A stretch of 64,000 nt of DNA, taken from NCBI GenBank assembly GCA_965153455.1, contig OZ234498.1, positions 11,842,001-11,906,000 on the forward strand. Direction: 5' to 3'. The position numbers and the translations under genes were made by a program. Positions within the stretch are counted from its first letter, which is position 1; each line of letters starts with the position of its first letter. The DNA comes from Sphagnum compactum. Taxonomy: Eukaryota; Bryophyta; Sphagnopsida; Sphagnales. The notes beneath the pieces were generated by a model. That model did no database searches. It worked only from the letters and a program-made list of their open reading frames with translations, and was not told where the DNA came from. Below, piece after piece: positions 23,898-36,104 of this stretch.

Positions 23898-25790
23898 TTT
23901 GGTGCAAGCTGAATGCAAAACCTGAATGCATGCAGTAGTAAGCAGACTACATAACACCGTTCATGTTTTGTTTGAACTTTGATGATCTACAGCAGTATGA
24001 GAATCATAAGGAATTCAATTGTCATCAATTCAATGCTGTACACACTAGAGCAACGTTGCATTGCTCTGAATATGTTGCCATGCGTGTGGATGGTGGGGGG
24101 AATTTCTTCAGAGAGGCTATCGAGTTTTTGGTGAATGAGGCTTTGTATATTCAACTATTGGTGCTGATCATTACAAGTCCAATAATGGTTAATGAAAGGT
24201 TAGCTGTTAGTATGTCCAGTTGGGTTTCTTTGGCTTGGAAATCATAAGCAGTACTTCCTTGTGTGTTTTGAATAAATCCCAACATCATTCTCTAAAGAGA
24301 ATCTTATTCAGCCAACATTATTTGTTTAGCAATTGACCCCATCTCTCTCCATATCTGTTGCTCAACCATTAGATGCTAATAGAGCTCCTATGTGGCTGAC
24401 AAGGCAAATCTGTTTCAAAACTCACTCAAATTCTGCTCCTTTTGTAAAAATGTAAATTGAAAACATTTGGCAGTTTCTCACCACAGCAACTTCCGAGATG
24501 CAGGAAGCAAGGTGTTCTCACTATTTTGGTATCTCACAATGGTGACTGCCCAGATACAAAAAGCAAGGTAAGTTTGTTGTTGTGAATCTTTCAATCTGGG
24601 ACTGAGAGTTATGCACACAGTGTGTTTTTAGATGCCTAAACACTACACTAATTGACAGTGCTTTTTGTGCAAACTTTTCTAAAACCTCTTAAGAGGGTAC
24701 AATGAAATACTAAAGCCACATGCTATTGATAGCAATCTTTGGTAATTGTACAGGTCTCATCTCAAATAGGAAGCATATTTGAGAACTTCTTGTCATCTTG
24801 CCATCCTGATCCAAAACATCACCAGCATGCAAAAGATGCAAAGGTCCTTCAAGATCATTGGTCAACATCTCTGATCAGCCAGGTGTTTGAATGCCCATCA
24901 ATGTGAAACTGTGAAATGGAAGTGTACATTGGGATGGGTTAGTAGAGTCAGTAAAGAGCTTCTAAGCTACAGACAGCAAACAAAGTGAGTAATACAATCT
25001 TTTGTCACTGCCAAAAATAAATATGCCAAATCTGCAACACTTAAGATTAACTCTTGCAAACATTTTGCAATTGAAGTGATTCTGTTCACCTGTCATAACC
25101 ATCCTTTCTTATCACCATTTTCAAAAACTAAATCCTAACTCTGATGAAGTGAAAGTTGATAGTCCACTATAAGCGTGTGAAAGTTCACCTGACATAAACT
25201 TCCACTCTCATCACCATTCTAAAGGATAAAATCCCAACTCCAATTAAGTGAAAGCTCATAGTACACTAGTGTGTTTCCCACTCCGTATCAGCTGAGTCTT
25301 AAAAATAGGCCAAAACATTAAATGCCTGCACCTCTAGATTTCTGCAAACATAGTTTTTGCAAGCCTTAATGAGGCAGTATATGCTTGTGTAAAAGACATG
25401 GTCATCTCTTTCTTGAGTGCAAAGTAAGGAAACAGTACATACTTGTTAACCAAATGTGATAATCTCTTTCTTCAGTTCAAAATATGGACTGAAGAAATAG
25501 GATATGGTACATGTTTCTTTGGAATCTCTGTTTCCGTTTCTGACTTCTCCTTTAACTTGCACCTCTTGCGCTACTGAAAAATGGAAGTGCACCTACTAAC
25601 TACTACCCTACATACATGTCACTTTTCAGTATGCTGAAGCCACTTTGAAACTGGTCATAAGCTCTACACAAAGTCTACCCTCTTCTCTCTGTTTTTTGCA
25701 CTACCTGTACAAAAAGAATAAAGTTGAATGAATGGTAATAGGGAGGGGAGGGACGTAAAGGGAGGGATGGGCAGCAGTTTTTAAAGTGGC
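23898..25790. other. Intergenic, no gene recognised
   Basis: About 1.9 kb between the RPA2-like gene and the convergent aminoacylase 3' end. It contains imperfect tandem duplications at about 25088-25275 and 25405-25510. The frame at 23963-24247 has no recognisable domain. Confidence 0.55.
25088..25275. repeat. Imperfect tandem duplication, about 100 bp
   Basis: Two copies of a segment with GTTCACCTG.CATAA, TCATCACCATT, AAATCC.AACTC and GTGAAAG lie next to each other, diverged by scattered substitutions. Confidence 0.65.
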
Positions 25791-28700
25791 TTAAGGACCC
25801 TCAATGACCCCTGTAAAACTCGAAAAAGCTTTGATAATTTGCTCGTACACTGAAATGCCTTTAAGAAACTCCCGTGCATTGATAAACTGCAAGAGCACCA
25901 ACATCAGTGTCAGTCGGTCATGAAGTGTTTTTCTCACCAAACAGTCACAATATTTCTATATATATATATATATCACGTACTTCATAACAGAACCTTGCTC
26001 ACATTCAGTGTGAAGAAACAGGGGCCTTTGGGTCCCAAGTCACTTCTCATGAACATACACTGGAATCTTGATTACTGAATGTTTATTGGCCCTTCACTTC
26101 AGAGTAGGACCACACATTGATTCTTTTGAGTTTTACTTAGGTGGTGCTATTTGATGCTGCAAAAAGGTTACACAATTGCAGAGAGACATGGGAATCTGTT
26201 TAGTAGCCCACTGCAATCTAAGTTGAAAAGCAACTCCTAACCAATCTAAAGTTGGGGGGGCCATTACTGTTGAACTGGAATCAAAACTAAGACCAAAATC
26301 CTTGTAGTTAGGGGGAGCTGTCATTGAGTCAGAATACACTAAGAGCCAGAATTTTCATGGAAACACAACCCTCTAGAAGTGGACAATATAATGAGATGAA
26401 GAACCCAAAAAAAAATCTCAAGTAGTGATACAAATTGCAAAAAAGAAACAGTAGAGTAGCAGACCTCATTGTGTTCATGCAACAGAATCGGCGTATTAGA
26501 AATCGGTGAGAAACCAAATGCTGGCCATCCTGCAGCTCGGATAAAACGGCCATCTGTAGCTGAAGGAGAGATTTCTGGTGGACTCAGCTTGCCATCTACT
26601 TTTGAAACAGCATCTTCAAGCAGTCCCCACCAATGGTTGCTTGAATCAACAGGCGTGACCAAAGCTTGTCCATACAAATTCCCCTTCTGCTCAAACTGGA
26701 CAATTTTTAACCTTCACTTAGTCCAGAAGTTCAGAACAGTCAAGTGCTTTGTAGAAGAAAAGTAGAAGAGAAGCCTCTACAAAGAAACCAAGGACCCACA
26801 ACAGAAACAAAAACTACCAGGAGGGAAGGCAACAAAAAGGGAGCAGAAAAACAAGGTAAATCAAACCCTCTCAAAAAGCATTTGAGCAATAGAACCCAAA
26901 ATTGTATGGCTAGTAACAGGTGCAAGACATTTCAACAACATCACCTCAACATGTGCCAAATGCTAACACTCACCATTGACTTTATCAGAACTCAAAAGTG
27001 GCTATATCATACTTTGGTCAAACAGTGGCTATATCATACTTCGGTCAAACAGTGGCTATAACGTACTTTGGTCAAACAGGAACATGATCCCTAAAGGAAG
27101 CTTTAGCAAATATAAAAGACAAACCACAGAAGAAAACAAAGGAATTAAGCTACGCAAAAAGAGAAAATGTGAGCTGAAACAGCTGCCACTTAGGATTCAA
27201 AAGACTGTACATTTTGTCAATTTTGAATATAGTGTAGAAGTAGCAGAAATTGAATGAGTAAACTTCACCATAAGTCCCATTAGAAAATATACACAACACC
27301 ACATGAAGCTACCTGACAGAGAGCCTCTTCTCGAGGAGAAGCCATAGCTCACCCTTTGCAACTAGCTCCTCTCAAGAGTGCGCTATCCCCACTAGAACAC
27401 CTATGGATTGAATGTCCACAATTTGACTTACAATTTGTCAAGGAACTATCAAGCATGGTTGCAATTCAGTCCACATGTGAATGTTCAACCCAAACAAGAC
27501 CAAAAAGGGGTGAAGTTTCAGTTTGTGTTCCAAGAACTCTTGCCTTTTCTTTTCTCTTTCTCCTGTATCACTATTACTGTACTATCAGACCCTTATTATG
27601 ACTTTAGTTTTGACACATATAAGGACCACTCTTAACTATGTTTTCCCCAACTGTTAAAAAACCCAAACTTCACCAGCATTCTCAGAACACATGCAATACC
27701 AGTTTTTCCTTCTATTCTGCCAGTACTGCCTAAACATGCTGCATCTATCAAAGCAGTCTTTGTGTGCATTTCCATTTGTTTTGAGATGGCAGAAGGGACA
27801 GGTTGCAGTACTCTCTGACCTTGTAAGTCAAATTGCGACAAGAAGGAGCCCATTCCTCAGCAATTCGCCTCTCAAACGCTGGCATATCAGTGAAAGGAGG
27901 CACCCAAACATCGAAACCAGCCTCTGCCTCTGGAGGTTGCATGTTCCTTACAAATACCTGTTTCACCAACAGAAAAAGATCATCATAAGTATTAAGAACT
28001 TCTCCATACTTATCAAAATAAGACAATCTGAATAAAATTAAGAGATGACCTCATTTCAGATCCTACAACATTTCAGTGAAAAGAAGAAAGAGGAAACCCA
28101 ACTGTAAGGAACAGAGGAGGCCAATAAAGAGGAGCAGTTTGACCAACAGTGACAGCCACATGCATGTTGAGAGACCTTCAACAGCAAAATATAGTAGTGA
28201 CTAGCTACCATAACATCCGCACTGCCTCCATCAGCTCCCAGTGGTGGAACAATGTTCATATCACACATTAACCAATGTATTGAGTTTCCATCACAAGACC
28301 AGCAGTAACAGGAAGACTTGGCCATGATGCTGGCAAGCTCAAACAAAACCTAAAAGAGAAGGAGATGTGTAGCAAAACCAACTTCAGAAAAAGAGAGGGA
28401 AAAACCAAACACAAAAGAGGAAGAACAGAATGTCCGTTAAGGTAGACCCCCTTGAGACATTCAACAAAAAGTTTTCAGCTTCTAGGGCATGTCTCATCCC
28501 ATGCAGGACAAATGATGGTGCTTGACATCACACAGAAGTTCTTCCAAAGATCTTTTCTTTTCCCTCAAAATCTCTTCCTCTCACTCAAAGCAACAGCAAA
28601 TAAACCACCACAACTGCAAATCTGCATACAAATTGAGTGCAGGGACATCTGGCTGAAGGCTCATACAGTATGAGAGGGGGAGCCAGCCTTGAGATACACT

Positions 28701-29881
28701 GGATTCACAGTCACGATTCCTCCTTCAGGTTTCAATCCAGCTTTCAACAAATCAAACTGAGAGGCCCGAAATCGAGAGATAGCCTCCATACTTTTCACAA
28801 GATTTTCAATAGCACTTTGTTCATAGAGCTTAGAGCCCAAACCAGAGTCCCCCAATGCTTTGATAACCAGTGACCAAGGTGTCCGCTCTCCATGAAAGAC
28901 ACGGTAGTTACTATTGTCACTGGATTCTCCCTCGATTACAGCTACTCCTACATTAAGGGCCTGAAATTCCGTCGAAGTAATCAGTCTTTGAAAGACATCT
29001 CCCCCTCCAACTTCTTCATCAGGGACAAATGTGATGTAAACACTCCGGAGTGGCACAAATCCTTGATCTCGCAGGTTTCGTATTGCTTCTAAGTACTGCA
29101 TGCCCAAGCATTTTGTGTACTGCATTCCCAGCATCAAAACAAAATACCACAACAGAACAAATTGTCATTCACCAGGATGCTAGCAGGAGCGGACATGACT
29201 AAGAACCTCTACACCACACCATACATGTCCTGCATCCTTTTAGGAGCTAGGCTCTATAGTTTGGGGCACTGGTCTTCTTGAGGGTTCATTAATCCCAGTA
29301 ATTTCAGCAGATGAAGGATTGAGACTTCAGATGGTATCTGGTGTAGTAACTCTGGCTTGGCCTACTGAAAAAAGCAGTACCCACTGGACTGAAAAACACA
29401 AATGGAGAGAAAGCATAGTGAGGAGCAAATCTTGCCATAACCAGTCAACAATCAGCTTGTTGTAGGACAACTCTTGCATGCAAACCAATCGGTACAAAAC
29501 CTTCTGAAAATGAGAATCCATTTCTTATGCTGGCAATAAATATGTTGTATTGATGTACCTGAGCACCTCTGGCAAATATGTCACCACTTTCATCCATGTA
29601 GGCAAGAAATGGATCATAGTTCCACTTTTCCTTGTCCACTGTCACAACATCCATGTGAGAGTTGAGAAGTACTGACTGCAGGAAAGGATTTTCACCCTTC
29701 CATGTCAGCACCACCACAGGCTTCTTCTTCACAAACTCCAAGGATTGACCTTCAAGGCCCATTGAATAGGCTTGTTTGAGTAGGAACCGCACAGCATGGC
29801 TGTAGTCTGGGTCAGGGCGTGCTGTAGGTATCCGCAAATACTCTCGGAAGCGCTCAACAGCATCATCGTCACTTGTGATCC
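25791..29881 (-). CDS. ACY1: Aminoacylase-1-like M20 metallopeptidase (N-acyl-amino-acid hydrolase), 5' exon unresolved
   Basis: Minus-strand exons in coding order: 29559-29881, 28667-29119, 27820-27957, 26465-26686, 25791-25886 (stop TTA at 25791-25793). All internal junctions are in phase 0, and the first listed exon enters in phase 1. The family hydrolyses N-acyl amino acids with two bound metal ions. Visible: DDDAVERFREYLRIPTARP; the first metal His and catalytic Asp in LLNSHMDVV; the general-base/ligand Glu pair in PDEEVGGGD; a Glu in VIEGES; TPVDSSNHWW; SATDGRFIRAAGWPAFGFSP; and the last metal His in LLHEHNE. The C-terminus reads INAREFLKGISVYEQII. The Asp expected in the GxQDMKC motif is Tyr here (RGAQ|YTKCLGMQ), so one bridging metal ligand seems lost. 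The first exon may be a short one at 30485-30476 (MLY) or the upstream BED ORF; both donors fit phase 1. Confidence 0.85.
25963..25974. repeat. Short (TA)n tract
   Basis: About seven TA dinucleotides in the last aminoacylase intron. Confidence 0.8.
26998..27079. repeat. Three 27-bp tandem units in aminoacylase intron
   Basis: GTGGCTATATCATACTTTGG followed by TCAAACA is repeated three times, the second with C for T at one site and the third with small changes. It lies in the intron between exons 27820-27957 and 26465-26686. Confidence 0.9.
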
Positions 29882-30492
29882 CTGATACAGTGAAAATGTT
29901 GAGCAATCACAAACAAGGTCCCCAGATTTTTAAATGGCATGCTTCTTGCATCCCCAAGATCTGCTACTTCCAAGCTCCATGTTAGGAAACTGAAGTGAAC
30001 TAGTTTGTGATCACACTGGTTCAGCTCAAATGGAATTAGTAAAGGGCGGCCCACAACACCAGGCCAACTGCAGAACCAGTCATTTATTGTGTGATAGCAG
30101 GATCTGGCCACTTCCAAACAAGAATCTCAATCGAGGAATATTTTTTCTTTTTCTTTTGCCTTGCGGAGCAACTCCACAACTGCAAAGGATCAAGGTGCTA
30201 ACCCCAATCCCTTTTCATGCTGAACACTGTCAGTGCTGGACCAGAGTTTTCTCAGATCTGCTAACCACCCAGCAGCACCATGAAACCCCATAGCCATCCC
30301 CCTCACGATCACTGCATGCTGAAGGCCCAGGACTGCATGATGGAAATGGCAGGTTGCAGTGTATGTGCCAGCATGGGTCTAAATGCCATCGAAATGCCAT
30401 GGTCATCAAGGTCCATGGGGTCAGGATTGCACGTTGACGTAGAAAGACGGAAGAGAACAAGCGCACCGATTCTACCGTAGAGCATCTTAGGG

Positions 30493-31197
30493 TTAGGGTG
30501 AATCTCGGCTCCCGGCGTTGGCGGAACCCTGGAGCTCGAGGCGAAACCCAACACCCGAGAGGAAGAACCCGAGACTTCCAGCGACACTGACTGCAGATGA
30601 GCAGCAACGACGACCGACAAAAGTGCAAAACAAACCCAACAATACACATATTGTATGTTGGTCAAGAGAGCACCCACCTTCACCACGCTTGATCTTCTTG
30701 GGTCGCTTTACTGACGAGCCTTTGAGAACTAATGCTCCAGCTCCAACTCCAGCTGCAGCTGCAGTTGCAGCATAGTTCATTGCCTCCTCTTTGATGAGCT
30801 TCACTTTCTCCACTACTCTTTCCTGCCACTTAAGCTTCTCCGGCTCGGGGATCCGTTGGCAATCGTAGCCAATATGGCGCTCCATGCCCTCGACACGGCC
30901 GTCGATGATGGCACCGCAGGCATTGCATGTGACCAAGAACCTGCGAGTGCGCTCGTTGCGTTCGCCGTAGGTAGTGTAAAGCTCCCACACGTCGGCTTTG
31001 GGCCTTCCACCTCGCTTGGGTTTTTTCTTCTTCTGCTTATCTTCGATGCTTCCGGGCGTTCCCGCTCCGGCTCCCGAGTTGTTCTCATCCTCCTCTCTCT
31101 CTCCCTCCACCATCCTCCCGCTCTCTGCTACCGGTAACTCCGAGTCGCTCCCCCCGTGATTCCCCTCGTCAGGTGGGGGCGACAAGTTGGAATCCAT
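30493..31197 (-). CDS. BED-type zinc-finger protein, probably nuclear
   Basis: The first ATG (31197) opens a frame running to 30493 (235 codons including the stop). After an acidic, Ser/Gly-rich start there is a basic stretch KKKKPKRGGRPK, then the finger: ADVWELYTTYGERN, CNACGAIIDGRVEGMERHIG, then YDC. This gives Trp plus C-x2-C...H-x4-C, like the BED DNA-binding finger of plant transposase-derived and related proteins. A Lys-rich helix and Ala-rich segment follow, then VKRPKKIKRGEG. A good donor (GAAG|GTGGGT) at 30677 suggests the coding exon may end at 30678; the frame beyond it (to 30493) has no conserved look. That donor's phase matches the aminoacylase exon 2 acceptor (see findings). 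Binding targets unknown. Confidence 0.6.
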   Translation of the reverse strand: MDSNLSPPPDEGNHGGSDSELPVAESGRMVEGEREEDENNSGAGAGTPGSIEDKQKKKKPKRGGRPKADVWELYTTYGERNERTRRFLVTCNACGAIIDGRVEGMERHIGYDCQRIPEPEKLKWQERVVEKVKLIKEEAMNYAATAAAAGVGAGALVLKGSSVKRPKKIKRGEGGCSLDQHTICVLLGLFCTFVGRRCCSSAVSVAGSLGFFLSGVGFRLELQGSANAGSRDSP

Positions 31198-32020
31198 CCG
31201 AAACAGTGAGAGATCCAGCTTGCCGTCTTTGCTATAATCCAGGAAAACCTCACTCCTCGCCCTCTTCACTGCTGATTAAAAACAAAACCTCTTCTCCTCC
31301 TCCCTCTCGTGATTCCTTAAGAATCCAGACCCTGTCGTTTTCTTTTCCTCAGGCACAACAAACGATCGACGACTGGTTATCACATCCGAGAAGCTCAAAA
31401 ACAACAGCAGCAACAGCAGCAGCAACAGCAGCAAAAGAGAAGACACGCGAAAGGGTGGGGGGACCAAAAAAAAAACACCCCCAAAAAACCAAATAAACCA
31501 AAAAACAAAACCGGTACAAACAAACAAAAAAAAAAAAAAAAAAACTTGAGAACTCGCTGCTGACGTACACCCAAAGAGCTGAAACCTGAAACACCACCGC
31601 GGCAGTTGATCCGCAACTGCGACGCACGCAAACCAAAATTTTGCGAGAGGGAGGGAAGAGCGAGACGCAGCACCAAACCCTAAATTTCAAAACCCGCCTT
31701 TTTTCCGTGGCTTGGGCCATTAGGCTATTATTGCCAAACAAAAGGCTCCATGGCGAAACAAACGGACCACGCGGCGAGCCCATTGTGGCAAATCGCCTGC
31801 TGGCTTTTGCCAAGTGGCGAGCTGTGAATCGCCACTGTACACAAACCTCAGATGAAGCAAGCTTTAGTCTTTTCTTTTCTTTTTCTTTTTTTTTTCTGTT
31901 TTTTTTCTGTTTTTTTCTTTAATTAAAAAACAACCGACCGACGGCGCGCCGGAGAGTCCGTCGGAGAGGGTTTCTTATAATTTATTTATTCATTTATTTA
32001 TTTATATTTATATTTTTTCG
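31198..32020. promoter_or_regulatory. Upstream region of the BED gene
   Basis: Contains a CAR repeat, an A-run at about 31527-31544, a telomere-box AAACCCTAAA at about 31676, and two TGGC/GGCGAAAC-type motifs near 31738-31760. The TTTCGCC/GGCGAAA core resembles E2F sites of cell-cycle genes (known motif; its function here is inference). Otherwise low-complexity DNA. Confidence 0.35.
31401..31437. repeat. CAR (CAG/CAA) trinucleotide run
   Basis: About twelve AAC/AGC triplets upstream of the BED gene start, probably in its 5' leader or promoter. Cys- or Leu-rich frames on the other strand come from this run. Confidence 0.85.
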
Positions 32021-32024
32021 GTTC

Positions 32025-35000
32025 ACGCGAGCGGCGAAATCTGTCGTTACCGTTGTCGCCATCGTTTGTGGTCAGTGCTTATTTTCGTGGCGAAAAAAGG
32101 AGGCACAAAGTCAATGTCGCCATATTTGAACAATGGCCTTTCCCAGCATGTCTCCAAAAGATAGCATGATTCCTAAACTTTTCTACTTTCCTGTCCTCCC
32201 TGACCTATAGCCAAATTTGGCTAAAGCCAGACCACCCTAGGTACCCTCACAAAAAATTGGGGGAAAAAGAAAAACACTAATTGTGGGTGTTTGTTTCAAC
32301 TTGTTTGTTTGTTCTTGAGCTTTTGTTTTTTGAGCTTTAATTTTGTTTTTTTTTAAGTTATGGTTTTGCACTTTGTTAGGTTCTTTTTGGAACACTTCAA
32401 ATACAAATTTTTTTTAAATAACTTTTTTAATTTTTTAAAAGGGTTTGTTGATGGTTTTGTTTTGTTTACGTTTGATGGCCTTTTTTTCTTTTCTTTTTTT
32501 TTAAAAATTATTTGATGCATGGTTGATTCTTCTTCCTAAGCTTGCCTCCCAAGGACACCACCCATGCTCTCACATTTTTATTAAGGCATGGGTGCTTCCT
32601 TTCTTTCACTTCCATGTTTTTTTTTCCTTGAAAATTATTATTATTATTATTATTATTATCTCTTTTGTTCCTTTGTCTTTTTCTCTTTTTTTTCACACAT
32701 TGCTATTTCTTTAATTATAGCAATCATAGAGAGGTTCATAAGAAAGGCACACAAAATAGCTCAAGTAGTTTTAAAGTTTTGTTGCATGTTGAATGGATTT
32801 TTATTTATATTTTTTTTTGATAGATGAGGATTTTAAAAAAAAAGGGGGCTTTTTTTTACCTCTTTTTTATGTTTTAAGGGAAAACAAAATAGAGTATAAA
32901 CATTCTAGTTTTTATTGTTTTAATTTGTTTGTGGCATGTGACATACTAGGCATGTGTGCACATCATGGATGGACATGTTTAAGCATTTGCAAAAAAACTC
33001 CTTATTGCATTTATGAATGGAAAATCTCAATCTTATCAATTGCTTACTTGATAATGTAAATCATTACTTTTTCTTTGAAATAAAATCTTTGCAAGTTCAT
33101 ATCATATCATTGTACACAAGAAAAAAGAGGATTAGGTATTAGCCAAAAGGAAGATCATGAAGGTTCATATTCTTGCACTTAAACAACCAAAATTTTGAAA
33201 ATAGAATGTCTTAATGTTACTAAATGCTTAATAACTTGGAATCAATTGACTCACTTGAATTTTATCATATGTCTCGTGTAGAATTCATCCACTTAGCCCA
33301 CCTTTTGAAATTAGAATAACCCATTTTAATTGTTGAGTTGCATTTAATGTTGTTAACTTGTATATATTATTAGCCTAGTAGTTGAATTAAATATTTATAT
33401 TATTACCTTTTGGTTTAAGCCCTTTCTCAAGGGGAAATGAAAGTGAATATCATTTGCATTATTATGTCTTGAGAATCAAGGGTTGAGCCAAGGGTTGAGC
33501 CATTATGTCAAGTACTAAAGGGCCTTTTCTTGGGTACTTTGCATTGGTGCATATGGCAATAAAGTTTCACAAGTTTATATCATTGTGGGATTAAAGCCCT
33601 TGTCCTATTGAGCCAAATTTTGAAAAAGGATGATAAATGATTACCATATTACCTTTTCAAGTGTGACAAGTGCCAAACTTCAAGGTGATTGATGATGGTA
33701 AGAAGGTCAATTGCATTTTTTTAAATACAATTTAAGAAGGCTGAAAAAATGGCATTATATGCCTTCAAAGTAATTTATGTATCAAGGGAGGCTTTCCCCA
33801 AATACTTAAAAGATAGCTTACACATAAACATGTGGAATAATTTGGATTAAATATAATTATTATAAATTACTCAAAAACATTCATATATCATCATGTCTTC
33901 TGAACCCTAAGGATGGGGTCATTGTGCGTAGGGAGATCTTCCAATATATGTAACATGGTTGTTTATACACAACGACGATGCCATTCATTTCATGTCAACA
34001 AAATAGATATTGTATGATAAATTGGTCATAGCTAGGGGGAAATATATACATATATAAATAAATAAATCATCATGTTGTTGTAAAAACAAATTGTCATGAC
34101 TACTTTTTTTCATTTTTTAACATCACATTAGTTACAAGGAATCCAAAAGGGTTCTCACATTGAATGATGATAAGTTTGAAAAACCTATCTAAACATTTCA
34201 TAATTGTTACCAAACAAAACCAATACGATAATGTTGCAACATGATTATTTCAATTTTTTGGAAATATTTTTTTTATTACAAAAATTAATCAAATAATCCC
34301 CATTCATATTTATTTTTCACAATTGTGCAAATTTTTCAAAAATAAAATAAAATCCTCATCATGGCATGTGTATTTGAATGTTTTCAATCACACTGTCACA
34401 TTTTGAAATAATTACATGATTTTTTGTGTATAATAAGTGCTTTAACCATTTTTGGATAAGGTAGTTTCATATTTAGTTTTGTGAGTTATGGATTGATGGC
34501 AAAATAATTTGGGATTGCATGCGCATTTCAGGAGGTGATAGAGAAAACAAAATGTCAAAAGATGAATGTGAATATTTTTACAACCAAATTAAGATGAATC
34601 ATCTCATCAAGTTTCGAGGGGCCAAAATCCCTTGAAGTTGTTATATTCTATAACAATTATAACACAATATCCCTACCTTACAAGGCAAGGCCAACAAAGG
34701 GATCAACTTTTAAAGGGCTTTGTGATATGCAAAACATTATTATCCTCAAAATTTCAAAGTCCAAAGAAAAAAAAATTAAAATTTGATGTAAATGTTATTA
34801 AAACCAAAGTTGGTAGGTTTTGGTCCAAGTCATAGGTCAAGTGCTAAGGTCTTTGGACCAAAGGTTCCAAGTCTTGTGGAAATCACCATTGGAACTTAAC
34901 CTAACAACCATCATATTTTCAAATTTGAATTAAAACATGAACCATGGGTGCTATGGTGTTTTAAATTAGTTTAAATTCTCTATGCAAATAAGCACAACTT

Positions 35001-36065
35001 TATTTTTTTAAACAATAAACTTAACTTTACATTTTAAACAAGTTATTGCATTTTGTTGGTTGTACACAATAAATCTTACATAAATTTTTATTTTGAATTA
35101 TGTGCCCTAGTTGAACAAATTAATATGACATTCAAAAAAATTTATTTAATTGTGTGTAATGGAAACGAACTTGATCTTTAATTAGAACATTTTAAATTCT
35201 TTGTGAAAATGATTTGAATTGAAGAATTTTTTAAAAATTCGATCCAAAAACAAAACTAAAAAAGTTCCATTAAAAACACAAAAAAGAGTTAAGAGTTGGG
35301 ACTAAAGGTTCTTTTTATATTGCTTATGTTTTACACAAAAAAATGGGTAGAAATAATGTTCCATCAAAAATTGAAAATTTCAAAAATAGTTTAATTACCA
35401 CTGAACTTGAAAAGGTAATACAATATATTGAAAGTTGAAAAAATTCATGTTTGTCATATAACTTAGATTTTTAGATTTTTTTAAAATGATTGAATCCAAC
35501 TTTCTACTCTTCACCAATTGGGTTTTTTTTTTTTCCACAATGTGCATACAAAATCACAAGCAATTTTTAGGGTTTTGGTTAGAGATGAAGGTTTTGGGTT
35601 TAACAAAACCTATTTGGTAATAATAAAACTAATTCCTGAAATGGCACCATTCCTTATCTCCTTTTTCCCAATAGCCCCAAGAAAAAAAATTGTTTTAATT
35701 ATACTTAGAATCAAGGGGTGTGTTTTTTTTAATAAATAATTAATTTTTATTTATTTTTTATAATAAAATTATTTAAATTATTTAATAAGAATTTTTTATT
35801 TCTTTAGTTATTTTATAATTTTTATTTATTTATAATAAAATTTTGTGAGGTACATGGACTGGCAATCATTCACAAGAGGAATGAGCCAAATGTGGCTACA
35901 GGTCAGAGAGTTAGATTTTTTTAGAATTGTATTTGCCTAAATATGGTAACTTCAGATTTTCTCCTAAAAATGTGGCGAATTTGGAGCTTTTTTTTCCAAA
36001 AATGAAATAAAATAATAAATGCTGGATTTATTTTAGTCGCCCCGGAGCGAAATTTCGCCCCAAAA
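32025..36065. mobile_element. Candidate non-autonomous DNA transposon with long inverted ends
   Basis: About 32025-32262 and 35845-36065 resemble each other in inverted orientation. The best block is TGACCTATAGCCAAATTTGG (32202-32221) against TGACCTGTAGCCACATTTGG read from the right end (19 of 22 over the full block). Shared flanking words are GGCGAAAT, ATATGG, CCAG.CCA and GTACC.TCACAAAA. The 3.6 kb between is AT-rich with no recognisable protein. Long diverged inverted ends around filler DNA recall Mutator-like elements. I could not find a target-site duplication, so the class is uncertain. Confidence 0.4.
32634..32659. repeat. (ATT)n microsatellite
   Basis: About nine ATT units within the AT-rich block. 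Confidence 0.95.
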
Positions 36066-36085
36066 AAAAAAAAAAAAAAAAAAAA
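36062..36085. repeat. Poly-A tract
   Basis: A run of about 23 A at the right edge of the AT-rich block, next to the palindromic GCGAAATTTCGC at 36049-36060. Confidence 0.95.
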
Positions 36086-36104
36086 CACGGGTAGGATCCG
36101 GATT

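Noticed and set aside
28661-28873. Plus-strand frames opposite the aminoacylase exon
   Set aside because: Antisense shadows of the conserved minus-strand coding exon.
31349-31813. Phe/Leu/Cys-rich minus-strand frames near 31.4-31.8 kb
   Set aside because: Arise from the CAR repeat and A-runs; low complexity only.
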